A DNA stretch of 64,000 bases from Proteus faecis (GCF_003144395.1 NZ_PENZ01000012.1:1-64000), one strand, 5' to 3'. Counted from the stretch's first letter, positions 31,703-41,460 are shown. Made by a program: numbers and translations. The notes: generated from the letters alone by a model not told the origin.

Positions 31703-34348
31703 ATGACTAATAAAAACGCATTTCAAACACCGCCCCCTTCCCCTTTTTTGCTAACAGAAAATACCCTAAATTGTGCTGAACTTAAGCAATCAATCGAACA
31801 ATTTCAGTCTTGGTTAACAGATGCTTTTCATCATGATGTTGATGTCGCTTTATTACTTCAAGCCCGTAGCCATTTCATTGACCAACTCTTAACGCAATTG
31901 TGGCACTACACACAGCTATCAGATTACCCAGACCTTAGTATCATTGCTGTCGGTGGTTATGGCAGGCAAGAGTTACATCCGCTTTCTGATATTGATCTTC
32001 TCTTTTTAAGTGAATCACCTTTATCAGCAGAGGCTGAAGATAAAGTCAGCACACTCATTACTTTACTGTGGGATGTACGCCTTGAAATTGGTGCCAGTGT
32101 TAGAACAATGGAAGAATGTCTTTTAGAAGGTCTTTCAGACTTAACGGTTGCAACAAACTTACTAGAAGCCCGTCTTATTTGTGGGAATAACTCACTTTAT
32201 CAGCAATTAATTAACCATATTTTTAGCCAAGGATTTTGGCCATCACCTGATTTTTTTGCTGCAAAAGTTGAAGAACAAAAACAGAGACATCAGCGATACC
32301 ATAGCACGAGTTATAATCTAGAGCCTGATATAAAAAGTAGCCCTGGTGGACTGCGCGATATCCACACTCTAATTTGGGTCGCACATCGCCATTTTGGTGC
32401 TGTATCAGTATCTGAAATGGTCAACTTTGGCTTTTTAACACCGGCTGAAGGACAAGAACTATTAGAGTGCCAATACACATTATGGAAAATTCGTTTTGCT
32501 CTCCATCTTGTGCTTTCTCGCTATGACAATCGCCTATTGTTTGATAGACAACTTAACGTTGCTCAACTTTTAAACTATCAAGGCGAAGGCAATCAGCCCG
32601 TTGAAAAAATGATGAAGGATTATTATCGCGTAACGCGTCGCGTTAGCGAGTTAAATGATATGTTACTTCAGCTCTTTGACGAAGCGATTCTTGCTCTGCA
32701 ACCTAATGTAAAACCGCGGCCTTTAGATAATGAATTTCAACTAAGAGGTTCTTTAATTGATGTAGTTGATGACAGTTGCTTCCTTGATGATCCCATCGCT
32801 ATTATACGCCTCTTTTTACGTATGGCTGAGCATAAAGAGATCACAGGAATTTATTCAACAACACTCCGCCATTTACGTTACGCTCGCCGACACTTAGTAC
32901 AGCCTTTATGTGAGTACCCACTAGCACGTCAAGTTTTTATGCAGATATTACGCCATCCTCGTGCAGTTTCTGGAGCATTTGTTCCAATGCATAAACACAG
33001 TGTACTGGCGGCTTATTTCCCCCAATGGAATAATATTGTAGGTCAAATGCAGTTTGATTTATTCCATGCCTATACCGTTGATGAACATACCATTCGTGTT
33101 TTACAAAAACTTGAAAGTTTTGGTTCTTATGAAAATCACGAACAACATCCACTTTGTGTTGATATTTATCCCAAACTTCCTCAACTTGAATTACTACGTT
33201 TAGCTGCACTTTTTCATGATATTGCCAAAGGACGCCATGGAGATCACTCCGTATTAGGCGCTCAAGACGTTGCTCACTTTGCTCAGCAACATGGTTTAAA
33301 TCAGAGAGAGTCGGCCTTGGTTGAATGGCTTGTTAGTCATCACTTACTTATGTCTGTTACAGCGCAACGACGTGATATACAAGATCCAGACATTATTTTT
33401 CAGTTTGCATCAGAAGTAAAAAATGAAAGCCGATTACGTTATCTTTTATGCTTAACCGTTGCAGATATCTGTGCAACCAATAGCAGTCTATGGAACAGCT
33501 GGAAACAGAGCCTATTACGTGAACTTTTTCTATCAACAAAAAATCAGTTGCGCCAAGGTATGCACTCTATCCCCGATTTACGTGAGCGTATTCGCCATCA
33601 TCGTTTGCAAGCACTAACTATTTTACGAATGGAACAGGTTGATGAAGATAAATTACAAGCAATTTGGGGTCGCTGCCATGCCGACTATTTTTTACGGCAC
33701 ACACCAGAACAAATTGCCTGGCATGCTCTTGCATTAATCGAACATAATAGTGCTGAACCAATGGTGCTAATCAGCCAACAAACTGAACATGGTGGTACTG
33801 AAATCTTTATTTGGTGTGCTGATAGGCCTTCTCTTTTTGCATCTGTTGCAGGCGAATTAGATAGACGTAATTTAAATATCCATAATGCTCAAATTTTTAC
33901 TAACCGCGATAATATGGCTATGGATACCTTTATTGTGTTAGAGCCTAATGGTAAACCTCTGGCGATTGATCGGTATAATGCAATCCGCAACGCTCTGATC
34001 CAAGTTGTATCCGCTCCTTATAACGCCAATGCAAAAACACGCTCATTACCTGCCAAATTACGCCATTTTGACGTTCCGACAAAAATTAACTTTATCGCTT
34101 CTAACCATAATAAGCGCACCTATATGGAACTATTTGCACGAGATCGTCCAGGATTATTAGCGATTATTGGTAAAGTTTTTGCTGATCTTTCACTTTCATT
34201 ACATGGTGCCAGAATAACCACAATAGGCGAACGTGTTGAGGATTTCTTCGTATTAACCGATAGCGAAAATAAGGCATTAAACCAAAAAATGAAGGATGAA
34301 GTCGTAGAAAGGTTGACAAAAGCCCTAGTTTCAAAGGATAAAATATAG
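31703..34348 (+). CDS. glnD: Bifunctional uridylyltransferase/uridylyl-removing enzyme GlnD
   Basis: GlnD senses glutamine and modifies or demodifies the PII proteins GlnB and GlnK, setting nitrogen assimilation. The order of domains is a nucleotidyltransferase with GGYGRQE..SDIDLL (metal ligands D96 and D98), a GlnE-like linker, an HD hydrolase with the HD pair at H505-D506 ([13 protein letters not shown]), and two C-terminal ACT domains (about 705-790 and 815-881). The 881 residues compare with 890 in E. coli. dapD follows 34 nt downstream. Confidence 0.96.
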   Translation: MTNKNAFQTPPPSPFLLTENTLNCAELKQSIEQFQSWLTDAFHHDVDVALLLQARSHFIDQLLTQLWHYTQLSDYPDLSIIAVGGYGRQELHPLSDIDLLFLSESPLSAEAEDKVSTLITLLWDVRLEIGASVRTMEECLLEGLSDLTVATNLLEARLICGNNSLYQQLINHIFSQGFWPSPDFFAAKVEEQKQRHQRYHSTSYNLEPDIKSSPGGLRDIHTLIWVAHRHFGAVSVSEMVNFGFLTPAEGQELLECQYTLWKIRFALHLVLSRYDNRLLFDRQLNVAQLLNYQGEGNQPVEKMMKDYYRVTRRVSELNDMLLQLFDEAILALQPNVKPRPLDNEFQLRGSLIDVVDDSCFLDDPIAIIRLFLRMAEHKEITGIYSTTLRHLRYARRHLVQPLCEYPLARQVFMQILRHPRAVSGAFVPMHKHSVLAAYFPQWNNIVGQMQFDLFHAYTVDEHTIRVLQKLESFGSYENHEQHPLCVDIYPKLPQLELLRLAALFHDIAKGRHGDHSVLGAQDVAHFAQQHGLNQRESALVEWLVSHHLLMSVTAQRRDIQDPDIIFQFASEVKNESRLRYLLCLTVADICATNSSLWNSWKQSLLRELFLSTKNQLRQGMHSIPDLRERIRHHRLQALTILRMEQVDEDKLQAIWGRCHADYFLRHTPEQIAWHALALIEHNSAEPMVLISQQTEHGGTEIFIWCADRPSLFASVAGELDRRNLNIHNAQIFTNRDNMAMDTFIVLEPNGKPLAIDRYNAIRNALIQVVSAPYNANAKTRSLPAKLRHFDVPTKINFIASNHNKRTYMELFARDRPGLLAIIGKVFADLSLSLHGARITTIGERVEDFFVLTDSENKALNQKMKDEVVERLTKALVSKDKI

Positions 34349-34382
34349 AAACCCACGACAATACATATAGGAAATACTATTA

Positions 34383-35207
34383 ATGCAAGCATTACAATCT
34401 ATTATTGATAACGCCTTCGAACATCGTGCTGATATCACTCCATACAACGTTGAGCCTCATATTCGTGATGCCATTAATAGCGTTATTGCACAGCTAGACA
34501 GCGGGAAGCTACGTGTTGCGGAAAAAATTAACGGTCAGTGGGTGACTCATCAATGGTTAAAAAAAGCCGTTCTGCTCTCTTTTCGCATCAACCATAATCA
34601 AGTCATTGATGGCAGTGAAAGCCGTTATTTTGACAAAGTGCCGATGAAATTCGCTGATTATGACCAAGCACGTTTTGAAAAAGAAGGTTTTCGTGTTGTT
34701 CCACCCGCAGCGGTTAGACAAGGGGCTTATATCGCTCGCAACACTGTTTTAATGCCATCTTATGTCAATATTGGTGCTTACGTTGATGAAGGTAGCATGG
34801 TTGATACATGGGCAACCGTAGGTTCATGTGCTCAGATCGGAAAAAATGTTCATCTCTCTGGTGGTGTTGGTATTGGTGGTGTTTTAGAACCACTACAAGC
34901 AAACCCAACCATTATTGAAGATAACTGCTTTATTGGTGCCCGCTCTGAAATTGTCGAAGGTGTTATTGTCGAAGAAGGTGCCGTTATTTCAATGGGCGTT
35001 TATATTGGTCAAAGTACCAAGATTTACGACAGAGAAACAGGCGAAGTACATTATGGCCGAGTCCCAGCAGGCTCTGTTGTTGTGTCAGGCAATTTACCCT
35101 CTAAAGATGGAAGCTACAGTCTTTACTGTGCCGTGATCGTAAAAAAAGTTGACGCAAAAACGCGGGGAAAAGTTGGTATTAATGAATTGTTAAGAACTAT
35201 CGACTAA
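34383..35207 (+). CDS. dapD: Tetrahydrodipicolinate N-succinyltransferase DapD
   Basis: DapD transfers succinyl from succinyl-CoA to tetrahydrodipicolinate in the succinylase route to meso-diaminopimelate and lysine, feeding peptidoglycan. An N-terminal helical domain leads into a left-handed beta-helix (about 105-240) with the block [20 protein letters not shown]. The 274 residues equal the E. coli length. It is in the same direction as glnD, with a short gap that suggests co-transcription. Confidence 0.96.
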   Translation: MQALQSIIDNAFEHRADITPYNVEPHIRDAINSVIAQLDSGKLRVAEKINGQWVTHQWLKKAVLLSFRINHNQVIDGSESRYFDKVPMKFADYDQARFEKEGFRVVPPAAVRQGAYIARNTVLMPSYVNIGAYVDEGSMVDTWATVGSCAQIGKNVHLSGGVGIGGVLEPLQANPTIIEDNCFIGARSEIVEGVIVEEGAVISMGVYIGQSTKIYDRETGEVHYGRVPAGSVVVSGNLPSKDGSYSLYCAVIVKKVDAKTRGKVGINELLRTID

Positions 35208-35277
35208 TATAAGAACAGCGGATAGAATTAATTCTGTTCGCTATTCTTTCACTCATCTTTCTATCAGGTGCCAATAT

Positions 35278-35664
35278 ATGTACGATAATTTAAAAAATTT
35301 AGGGATCCCGCATCCTGAAGATATTGACCGCTATACCCTACGCCAAGAAGCTAACAACGATATTTTAAAAATCTATTTTCGCAAAGATAAAGGTGAATTC
35401 TTTGCAAAAAGCGTAAAATTTAAATATCCACGCCAACGTAAAACAATTTCTGATGGTCAATCAGGACAAGGCTTTAAAGAAGTCAATGAAATCAACACTA
35501 ACTTACGTTATGTTATTGAAGAATTAGATCAAATTTGCCAACAAGACCAAGTAGAAGTCGATTTAAAACACAAGATCCTAGACGACTTGCGCCACCTTGA
35601 GCATGTTGTAGCGAATAAAATTGCTGAAATTGAAGCTGACTTAGAAAAACTGACTCGCCGTTAA
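35278..35664 (+). CDS. yaeH: DUF3461 family protein YaeH
   Basis: The function of this family is not known. The 128-residue protein equals E. coli YaeH in length. It is closely similar throughout, with [27 protein letters not shown] and a C-terminal charged helix [18 protein letters not shown], probably a coiled coil. There is no signal peptide. It lies 70 nt after dapD as in E. coli and ends in a bidirectional terminator. It is the last gene of the E. coli 4 min-type block here. Confidence 0.88.
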   Translation: MYDNLKNLGIPHPEDIDRYTLRQEANNDILKIYFRKDKGEFFAKSVKFKYPRQRKTISDGQSGQGFKEVNEINTNLRYVIEELDQICQQDQVEVDLKHKILDDLRHLEHVVANKIAEIEADLEKLTRR

Positions 35665-35705
35665 TAACAAGCCGTTTTAGCTGATATGTATGTCAGTTTT
35701 ATAGA

Positions 35706-35755
35706 AAAACACCGCTTACTTACTGTATAAAACAGAAACAAGCGGTGTTTTAAAA
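35706..35755. terminator. Bidirectional terminator between yaeH and yqcA
   Basis: The 12 bp arms AAAACACCGCTT (35706-35717) and AAGCGGTGTTTT (35740-35751) are perfect, and an inner CTGT/ACAG pair lies between them. T runs exist on both strands. It sits at the junction of two blocks that are far apart in E. coli. Confidence 0.8.
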
Positions 35756-35809
35756 TACAGAATATGATTCATTATTTATTAAAAAATTAAATATTGGATT
35801 ATTTTCTAC

Positions 35810-36253
35810 TTAATTTAATAGGCTAACCCAGTTTTCAAGCCAATCTATTGCAAATACTTCTGGCTCTGCGACTTCCATACCATCTATTTTTAATATTTCA
35901 CCGATACGCTTTGCTTGGTGCTCTTGTAGCAACTCATCAAATTGCATCCCTGCACCACAAAAAGAGTCATAACTACTATCGCCTAAGGCAATCAAGCCAT
36001 AACTTAGATTTGGCTGATATCCTACATTATCACGCAGTTCATGAAATAGAGGAGCAATGGTATCAGGTAAATCACCTTGTCCAGTACTTGACGTTATCAC
36101 AAGCACTGTTGAATATTTTTGCCAATCTGCGAGTGTGCCGTCTTCATAAACATTAGCTTGATGATTATGCTCAAGTAAAATACGCTGTGCCTCTTCAGCT
36201 ACCGCTAATGCATTACCATAAACTGTACCTACAAAAATGCCGATTTTAGCCAT
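35810..36253 (-). CDS. yqcA: Flavodoxin-like protein YqcA
   Basis: YqcA is a short-chain FMN flavodoxin; its redox partner is not established. The FMN phosphate loop GTVYGNA (9-15), the TSSTGQGDLPD loop and ALGDSSYDSFC are visible. The 147 residues compare with 149 in E. coli YqcA. It fits YqcA better than MioC because the neighbours further right are truC and yqcC. In E. coli yqcA directly follows truC; here about 3.6 kb has come between them. Confidence 0.88.
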   Translation of the reverse strand: MAKIGIFVGTVYGNALAVAEEAQRILLEHNHQANVYEDGTLADWQKYSTVLVITSSTGQGDLPDTIAPLFHELRDNVGYQPNLSYGLIALGDSSYDSFCGAGMQFDELLQEHQAKRIGEILKIDGMEVAEPEVFAIDWLENWVSLLN

Positions 36254-36326
36254 AATATTCCACCTATTGTTGTAGTTTAATTCTTGATAACGCTAATTAA
36301 CAATATATAGAATTATAGTTCTACCC

Positions 36327-38000
36327 TCAACTTTCATTTGAATAAAAAATAGAATCTAAAATATCTTTTGACCGATCATTTCTATTATTAATATAATCAA
36401 AAAAATCTGTTGATAATGATAATGTTGATATCATATTTACAGCGCTTTTTATAAAAAAATCATCATTAACAACTCTTACATGTTTCTCTTTCATTAACCC
36501 TAATCTGAATGGCAAAGTATTAGACAAATATTTATCCGACAGATTCAAATAACTGATAACATCATCAATTATGTTTTTATTTTCAGTTAATTTATTAATT
36601 ATTTCCGAATGTCGCTTTGGAAAAAAGAACTTATATATTGATGATAAGAAACTTTCTTTCCTATACTTAATCTTGCCACTGATGATATCTGATAATTTAT
36701 TTAAATTTTTTTTAATTATATTTTTATCCTTGATCAATAAAGTGATATTATTATTCCCTTCCATTCCACTTATGTCAGACTTAATTTTTTCATTAAGTGA
36801 AAGAAGCGTCTTATTTTCTTTTTCCATTTTACGAATATTTTCTTCAATTAAAGAAATGTTTTGCTTTAAACGGGTATTCATAGCAAATAAATAATCGTAA
36901 CTTAATTCCTTTGAATCATCATCTTTTATTTTACCATTATTCAACATATTTATATCGTTATATTCTTCCTGTGCTAAATTCCATTCTGGAATATAATATT
37001 TTTTAGCAATTATATTTTTTTCATTCTCTTTATTTTTATTAGTCACCTCACTTTCTTTATAATAATCACGTATCAAAGAATTATTAATGGTTTTAATTTT
37101 ATTTATAACCTCAGAATATTTATGCTTATAATTAAAAATATTGGCATAATAGAAATATCCATTACTCTCATTAAAAACCTTGCAGAAATTCTCATAAAAT
37201 GAAATTTGAGCCTTTATTTTATTTTTGTTTTCTTCAATACATTTTAAAATTTCAAAAAGCCTCTTATCTTTTTCTTGGATTTTATTGTTGTCATTAATGC
37301 GATCTTTTTTAGATAATTCTTGTGGTTCTTCTTTATTAAACTCATCATGAAAAATTTTTTTATTTTTTAAATTAAATAATGAAATCTTTTTATCTAAAGG
37401 CAAAATACCTAGAGGAAAAATATTCGTACTATTGCTTATGGTTTTAATAATATCATCTATTTTTTTTATCGCAAAAATCTTATGATTACTTTTCACCAAT
37501 TTAGTTACAAGATTATGTTTTTTAGATAAAATTAATTTAACTTCCTCAATACTAGATAAATTTTCTAATAATTCAGATGAAGACTTGTGACAATAAAGTT
37601 TATTTAATATAGTAATAACATCTTCCACCTGATGTACTGATTTTATTTCGACATTATCAGAATTTAACGATATTATTTTTTTAACATCCTCATCCAAACT
37701 AAATTTTTTTATTTTATTTAAATTACTATCATTCTTTTTGATGTATTTATTAATAGCAGATTCTATTGATTTTATTAAGTTATTAATTAAAATACTATCA
37801 ATATAAAGTATTTTATCATTGTTTTCCAAAACAAAAAAATCATCATTCTTTTTTATTTCATTTTCAATACTATCTTCATTATTAACACAAAGTGTTATTT
37901 TATTAGTTAGTAAAAAAGAAATATCTTTTTTGCTTTTATTTTCAGCATCATTTAAATACTGACTCAAATCATTATAAGACACCATTTTTATATCATTCAT
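36327..38000 (-). CDS. AT-rich orphan gene, 557-residue Lys/Asn-rich protein of unknown function
   Basis: I do not recognise this protein. It is rich in lysine, asparagine, isoleucine and serine. It has no signal peptide or clear membrane segment and is largely predicted helix, with a coiled-coil-like stretch at about 370-410 (IEENIRKMEKENKTLLSLN). A basic FFFPKRH patch is near 465. G+C is far below the neighbours: a 60-base line at 37681 has 11 G/C. Such composition suggests transfer from elsewhere. It lies between ptsG and yqcA, in the same direction, but a terminator separates it from ptsG. A secreted effector or a defence protein are possible guesses; nothing in the sequence proves either. 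Confidence 0.75.
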   Translation of the reverse strand: MNDIKMVSYNDLSQYLNDAENKSKKDISFLLTNKITLCVNNEDSIENEIKKNDDFFVLENNDKILYIDSILINNLIKSIESAINKYIKKNDSNLNKIKKFSLDEDVKKIISLNSDNVEIKSVHQVEDVITILNKLYCHKSSSELLENLSSIEEVKLILSKKHNLVTKLVKSNHKIFAIKKIDDIIKTISNSTNIFPLGILPLDKKISLFNLKNKKIFHDEFNKEEPQELSKKDRINDNNKIQEKDKRLFEILKCIEENKNKIKAQISFYENFCKVFNESNGYFYYANIFNYKHKYSEVINKIKTINNSLIRDYYKESEVTNKNKENEKNIIAKKYYIPEWNLAQEEYNDINMLNNGKIKDDDSKELSYDYLFAMNTRLKQNISLIEENIRKMEKENKTLLSLNEKIKSDISGMEGNNNITLLIKDKNIIKKNLNKLSDIISGKIKYRKESFLSSIYKFFFPKRHSEIINKLTENKNIIDDVISYLNLSDKYLSNTLPFRLGLMKEKHVRVVNDDFFIKSAVNMISTLSLSTDFFDYINNRNDRSKDILDSIFYSNES

Positions 38001-38004
38001 AATA

Positions 38005-38077
38005 TTAATAACCTATCATTACAAATGTATATAAAATAACAAATATTAATGAATGTTCATTTCAATTAATAACCTAT
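38005..38077. repeat. 12 bp direct repeat upstream of the orphan gene
   Basis: TTAATAACCTAT occurs at 38005-38016 and again at 38066-38077, 61 bp apart. The first copy contains the weak ribosome site of the orphan gene on the minus strand. It could be a regulator site pair or chance in AT-rich DNA. Confidence 0.4.
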
Positions 38078-38093
38078 AATTTAGAAAAAACAA

Positions 38094-38131
38094 TTAAAAA
38101 AAACACCACAATGTGTCCATCATGGTGTTTT
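38094..38131 (-). terminator. Terminator of ptsG
   Basis: The arms AAAACACCA (38100-38108) and TGGTGTTTT (38123-38131) pair with an inner ATG/CAT extension. On the minus strand the stem runs into eight T. It separates ptsG from the orphan gene. Confidence 0.85.
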
Positions 38132-38152
38132 ATTATCTCCACAACAAATTAA

Positions 38153-39598
38153 TCACTCAGTAGCATCCAAAGACCGAATATATTCATCCATTTCAGTTTT
38201 TAGATTATCTGATTTAGGACCAAAAATCGCTTGAATACCAGAACCAACGACCACAACACCTGCGGCACCAAGTCTTTTCAGTTCATCTCGATCGACTTTT
38301 TCAATTTCTTTAACGCCAATACGCAAACGAGTAATACAAGCATCTAAGCTACTAATATTATCTTTACCACCAAACGCAGCGACTAAAGATTGTCCCATTG
38401 CACTTTTATCAGCTTGTTTCGCGTTTTTATCTTCTACTTCTCGGCCTGGCGTTTTTAGGTTTAGTTTCACAATTAAGAAACGGAAAATAGAATAATAAGT
38501 TATCGCATAAAGTATGCCAATAATTGGGAATAGATACAGTTTACTGCTATTACCACTCAATACGATAAAGTCAATTAAACCATGAGAGAAACTTGTTCCG
38601 TCACGCATACCTAACAAAATACAAATAACAAATGCTAAACCCGCTAAAATAGCGTGAATAACATAAAGAATAGGTGCAACAAACATAAATGAGAATTCAA
38701 TAGGTTCAGTGATCCCTGTTAAGAAGGCAGTTAATGCCGCAGAAATCATGATACCACCCACTTTTACACGATTCTCAGGACGAGCAGAATGCCATATCGC
38801 AATTGCCGCTGCAGGCAAACCAAACATCTTAAATAAAAAACCACCTGACAACATACCCGCAGTTGGGTCACCTGCCATATAGCGAGGAATATCACCGTGG
38901 AATACTTGTCCTGCACTATTTACATATTCACCCACTTGCATTTGGAACGGTACATTCCAGATATGGTGCAAACCAAACGGCACCAATGCACGCTCAACAA
39001 CACCATAAATACCGAAAGCAACTGCTGGGTTTTGATACGCAGCCCACTCAGAAAAACGTTGGATAGCTGTACCGATAGGTGGCCAAATAAAGGATAGAAG
39101 AATACCCACAAAAATCGCAATCAGACCAGAAATAATAGGGACAAAGCGTTTACCTGCAAAGAAACCTAAATACTCAGGAAGTTTAATACGATAAAAGCGG
39201 TTAAACATTGATGCGGCAATAATACCCGCAATGATACCACCGAGTACCCCCGTATCAGTTAAACGTTGTATTTCAACACTATCAGGTGATAAACCTAATA
39301 CCCAAGGGGCCACTACCAGCATAGTTTTTGACATAATGCCATAAGCCACAACAGAGGCCAGTGCTGATACCCCATCATTATTGGTAAAACCTAACGCAAC
39401 ACCAATAGCAAAAATAAGTGGCATATTAGAGAAAACCGAACCACCAGCCTCTGCCATAACTTGAGAAACAGAAGAAGGGATCCATGAAAGATCAGCGGAA
39501 CCAACCCCTAATAAAATACCGGCAATAGGCAGTACAGATACCGGTAACATCAAGGACTTTCCGATTTTTTGTAAAACAACAAATAGGTTTTTAAACAT
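38153..39598 (-). CDS. ptsG: PTS glucose transporter EIICB-Glc, PtsG
   Basis: PtsG imports glucose and phosphorylates it, receiving phosphate from EIIA-Glc. The EIIC domain (about 1-385) has around ten membrane segments and the ITEPIEF sugar-site motif. The linker LKTPGRE and the EIIB domain follow, with the phosphorylated Cys421 in LDACITRLR, the same number as in E. coli. The start is the ATG at 39598, with GGGAG 8 nt upstream; a TTG just before it is not needed. The 481 residues compare with 477 in E. coli. Its place between truC and yqcA is unusual. Confidence 0.95.
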   Translation of the reverse strand: MFKNLFVVLQKIGKSLMLPVSVLPIAGILLGVGSADLSWIPSSVSQVMAEAGGSVFSNMPLIFAIGVALGFTNNDGVSALASVVAYGIMSKTMLVVAPWVLGLSPDSVEIQRLTDTGVLGGIIAGIIAASMFNRFYRIKLPEYLGFFAGKRFVPIISGLIAIFVGILLSFIWPPIGTAIQRFSEWAAYQNPAVAFGIYGVVERALVPFGLHHIWNVPFQMQVGEYVNSAGQVFHGDIPRYMAGDPTAGMLSGGFLFKMFGLPAAAIAIWHSARPENRVKVGGIMISAALTAFLTGITEPIEFSFMFVAPILYVIHAILAGLAFVICILLGMRDGTSFSHGLIDFIVLSGNSSKLYLFPIIGILYAITYYSIFRFLIVKLNLKTPGREVEDKNAKQADKSAMGQSLVAAFGGKDNISSLDACITRLRIGVKEIEKVDRDELKRLGAAGVVVVGSGIQAIFGPKSDNLKTEMDEYIRSLDATE

Positions 39599-39699
39599 CA
39601 AGCAGACTCCCGGAATGTGGGTTTTTATATGTTGTAAGTTTTTATTTGTTTAAAGTAGTGTGGGTTTTATTTCATAAACTTATCTAATGATAAGCTTTA

Positions 39700-39752
39700 T
39701 TTATTTTACATCATAAAATAAATCGCTTAATGAATACATGATAGCTGTCACG
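39700..39752 (-). promoter_or_regulatory. ptsG control region: candidate CRP site, -10 and Mlc-like operator
   Basis: TTTATTTTA (39700-39708) and TAAAATAAA (39714-39722) form a perfect 9 bp palindrome around 5 nt, close to Mlc operators. On the minus strand it contains a -10 TATGAT (39710-39715). A CRP-like site with the core GTGA-N6-TCA lies at 39737-39752, centred about 41 bp before the expected start, the class II position. CRP activation and Mlc repression of ptsG are established in E. coli; here they are inferred. Confidence 0.5.
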
Positions 39753-39783
39753 TTTCAAACATGTGCTCAGATCAATTAATAAA

Positions 39784-39817
39784 ATAATCTATTTTACAAA
39801 TAGTTAAAATAGATTAT
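39784..39817. promoter_or_regulatory. Perfect 13 bp palindrome upstream of ptsG
   Basis: ATAATCTATTTTA (39784-39796) and TAAAATAGATTAT (39805-39817) are exact inverted copies around 8 nt. It shares ATTTTACA with the operator-like palindrome about 90 bp nearer ptsG. It may be a second Mlc/NagC-type operator. E. coli ptsG also has two Mlc sites. Confidence 0.45.
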
Positions 39818-39832
39818 AAATTTGCGCAAACC

Positions 39833-39860
39833 ATCAAGACTTAAGTAAAAAAGCCTTGAT
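39833..39860 (-). terminator. Possible terminator hairpin of truC
   Basis: The 10 bp arms 39833-39842 and 39851-39860 include one G-T pair. They lie 40 nt after the truC stop. The following T tract on the minus strand is poor, so the call is weak. Confidence 0.4.
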
Positions 39861-39899
39861 AGTCACATATTGAAAGTAATATTTAAAATAAGAAAGGAA

Positions 39900-40664
39900 T
39901 TAAAAATGATGAGCTAAATCTTCACCATACTGCTCTAATTCAGGTCTTAATCCACGCCAACCAAATTGATTAATAAGGTGTTGCCAAGGCAGATCCCATT
40001 TAGCTGTTAAGTTAAGTGGTTGCAATGTGATTGGATGAATTAAGTTTAGATGGCTTGCATGTAACATCAAGCGATGAGATTGAAAATAATTTACAACTCC
40101 ACGGTTTTGACGTAAATCACCATGAGCAGTATCACCGATGATTGGGTGTCGAATATGAGACATATGGCGACGTAATTGATGCTTGCGCCCCGTTTCAGGA
40201 CGTAGCTCTAATAAACTAAATCGAGATGTAGGATAGCGCCCAATCGCAACCTCTTTTTCAACAATACCTAACGGCTGGCAGTGCGTCACACAATCTTGAA
40301 CTTTTGGAGGTTGAGTTGCAAATTTATCTGCGATTTTATCGTGTTCCTCAACCAAAGGGCTATCAATCACAGATGCCTCTTCAACGTATCCACGAACAAC
40401 AGCATGATAAATTTTTTCTGTTTTATGTTGTTCAAAAGATTGAGATAGCACCCTAGCAACATCAGAAGAAAGCGCCATTAATAAAACACCTGATGTAGGT
40501 CTATCTAGACGATGCACCGGAAAAACATGTTGACCTATTTGATCTCTTAATGTCTGCATTACAAACACTGTTTCATGCCTATCTAACCAACTGCGGTGAA
40601 CAAGCCAGCCCGCAGGTTTATTCACCGCAACAAGATGTTCATCTTGATAAATAATATCTAGCAT
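39900..40664 (-). CDS. truC: tRNA pseudouridine(65) synthase TruC
   Basis: TruC makes pseudouridine 65 in tRNA-Ile and tRNA-Asp. It is a RluA-family enzyme with the catalytic Asp54 in HRLDRPTSGVLL (E. coli D54) and the ETGRKHQLRRH and HPIIGD blocks. The 254 residues compare with 260 in E. coli. It follows yqcC by 8 nt in the same direction, as in E. coli. Confidence 0.93.
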   Translation of the reverse strand: MLDIIYQDEHLVAVNKPAGWLVHRSWLDRHETVFVMQTLRDQIGQHVFPVHRLDRPTSGVLLMALSSDVARVLSQSFEQHKTEKIYHAVVRGYVEEASVIDSPLVEEHDKIADKFATQPPKVQDCVTHCQPLGIVEKEVAIGRYPTSRFSLLELRPETGRKHQLRRHMSHIRHPIIGDTAHGDLRQNRGVVNYFQSHRLMLHASHLNLIHPITLQPLNLTAKWDLPWQHLINQFGWRGLRPELEQYGEDLAHHF

Positions 40665-40672
40665 TATTAACC

Positions 40673-40999
40673 TTATGATTTAAACATTGCGTCAAGTTCA
40701 CGCAAATGATTAAGTAAATCAGTAACATCTCGACTCTTATCGTCTTTAAATGCTTCTTCGTAATAAGGTGCGATTGCAAATGCATTCGGTAATGGCATCT
40801 CGTTTTCAATCATTGATGACAATCGTGGAATTAATACCCACTGTAACCATTCATGAGCGCTCATTGTATCAATACAGAATGGTTCAACACTTTCAAATGC
40901 TTGTTCAGCAGGAGATTCTAATTGCCATAGCTCAATGTTCTTCATCTCTTCTTCAATCAAGAGCAACTTAGCTAAAATGCGTTGTTCTGGTGTCATCAT
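40673..40999 (-). CDS. yqcC: YqcC family protein
   Basis: The function is unknown. The 108-residue acidic helical protein carries the family block EPFCIDTMSAHEWLQWVLIP and LPNAFAIAPYYEEA. E. coli YqcC has 109 residues. Two ATG codons stand side by side at the start (40999 and 40996). It is the first gene of the yqcC-truC unit and is downstream of the candidate csrB RNA. Confidence 0.88.
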   Translation of the reverse strand: MMTPEQRILAKLLLIEEEMKNIELWQLESPAEQAFESVEPFCIDTMSAHEWLQWVLIPRLSSMIENEMPLPNAFAIAPYYEEAFKDDKSRDVTDLLNHLRELDAMFKS

Positions 41000-41068
41000 T
41001 TATCCCTTATATAAAACTTACGAATAAGGATAACATTGGGATGGAATAGCAGAAAACAAATAAAAAAT

Positions 41069-41260
41069 AAAAGGAGCCGAAACTCCTTTTAGACAAGAAA
41101 AATAGTTGTCTGTACAACACATGCGTCCAAGCAAGACCGTTTTTATCTATCCCTGAGATTAAGTCCGTATCAACATTAATGGAAATATCCTATTTCCTGT
41201 GTCCTTGATTACTCTGCATTTTATCGGTCACCAAACAGTCCCTTAGTTGGTGGACGTAGA
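41069..41260 (-). ncRNA. csrB: Candidate CsrB-type CsrA-sequestering RNA
   Basis: In E. coli csrB lies exactly here, between syd and yqcC on the same strand. The minus strand carries eight GGA triplets in about 180 nt, at plus-strand positions 41084, 41126, 41150, 41164, 41188, 41195, 41202 and 41239. Most are in A(N)GGA context (AGGGA, AAGGACA, AGGAAA, AGGATA), the CsrA-binding motif. The 3' end is a terminator, AAAAGGAG (41069-41076) with CTCCTTTT (41083-41090), followed by TTATTTTTTATTTG. A UvrY-like box lies upstream. It is about half the length of E. coli CsrB; the 5' end is uncertain. Confidence 0.72.
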
Positions 41261-41419
41261 ATGCCAATAATTGATTACTTAAACAACCCACAAAACAAAA
41301 ACAATTAAAGAGCCATAACTATAAATAAAGGCAATAAGTTAATAACTTATTGCTCTACTTAAATAAATCAATTCTATTTTTATCAGCGACGTTTTTTAAT
41401 AAAAAACACTCGTTTTTTT

Positions 41420-41437
41420 TGTAAGATATATCTCACA
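41420..41437 (-). promoter_or_regulatory. UvrY/GacA-type upstream activating sequence
   Basis: TGTAAG-ATATAT-CTCACA differs by one base from the UvrY/GacA consensus TGTAAG-N6-CTTACA. It lies about 180 bp upstream of the first GGA motif of the candidate csrB RNA, the kind of distance seen for csrB genes, which are known BarA/UvrY targets. Confidence 0.7.
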
Positions 41438-41460
41438 AAAATAAAAGTTTATGGATTACA

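Noticed and set aside
35810-36253. Possible MioC rather than YqcA
   Set aside because: Both are short flavodoxins, but length, loop sequences and the nearby truC-yqcC genes favour YqcA.
36571-36894. 107-codon plus-strand frame inside the orphan gene
   Set aside because: It is a low-complexity Phe/Leu/Ile translation, the expected shadow of a Lys/Asn-rich AT-rich gene on the other strand.
36254-39650. A genomic island or prophage around the orphan gene and ptsG
   Set aside because: No integrase, transposase, tRNA attachment site or flanking direct repeats could be found; only composition of one gene is atypical.
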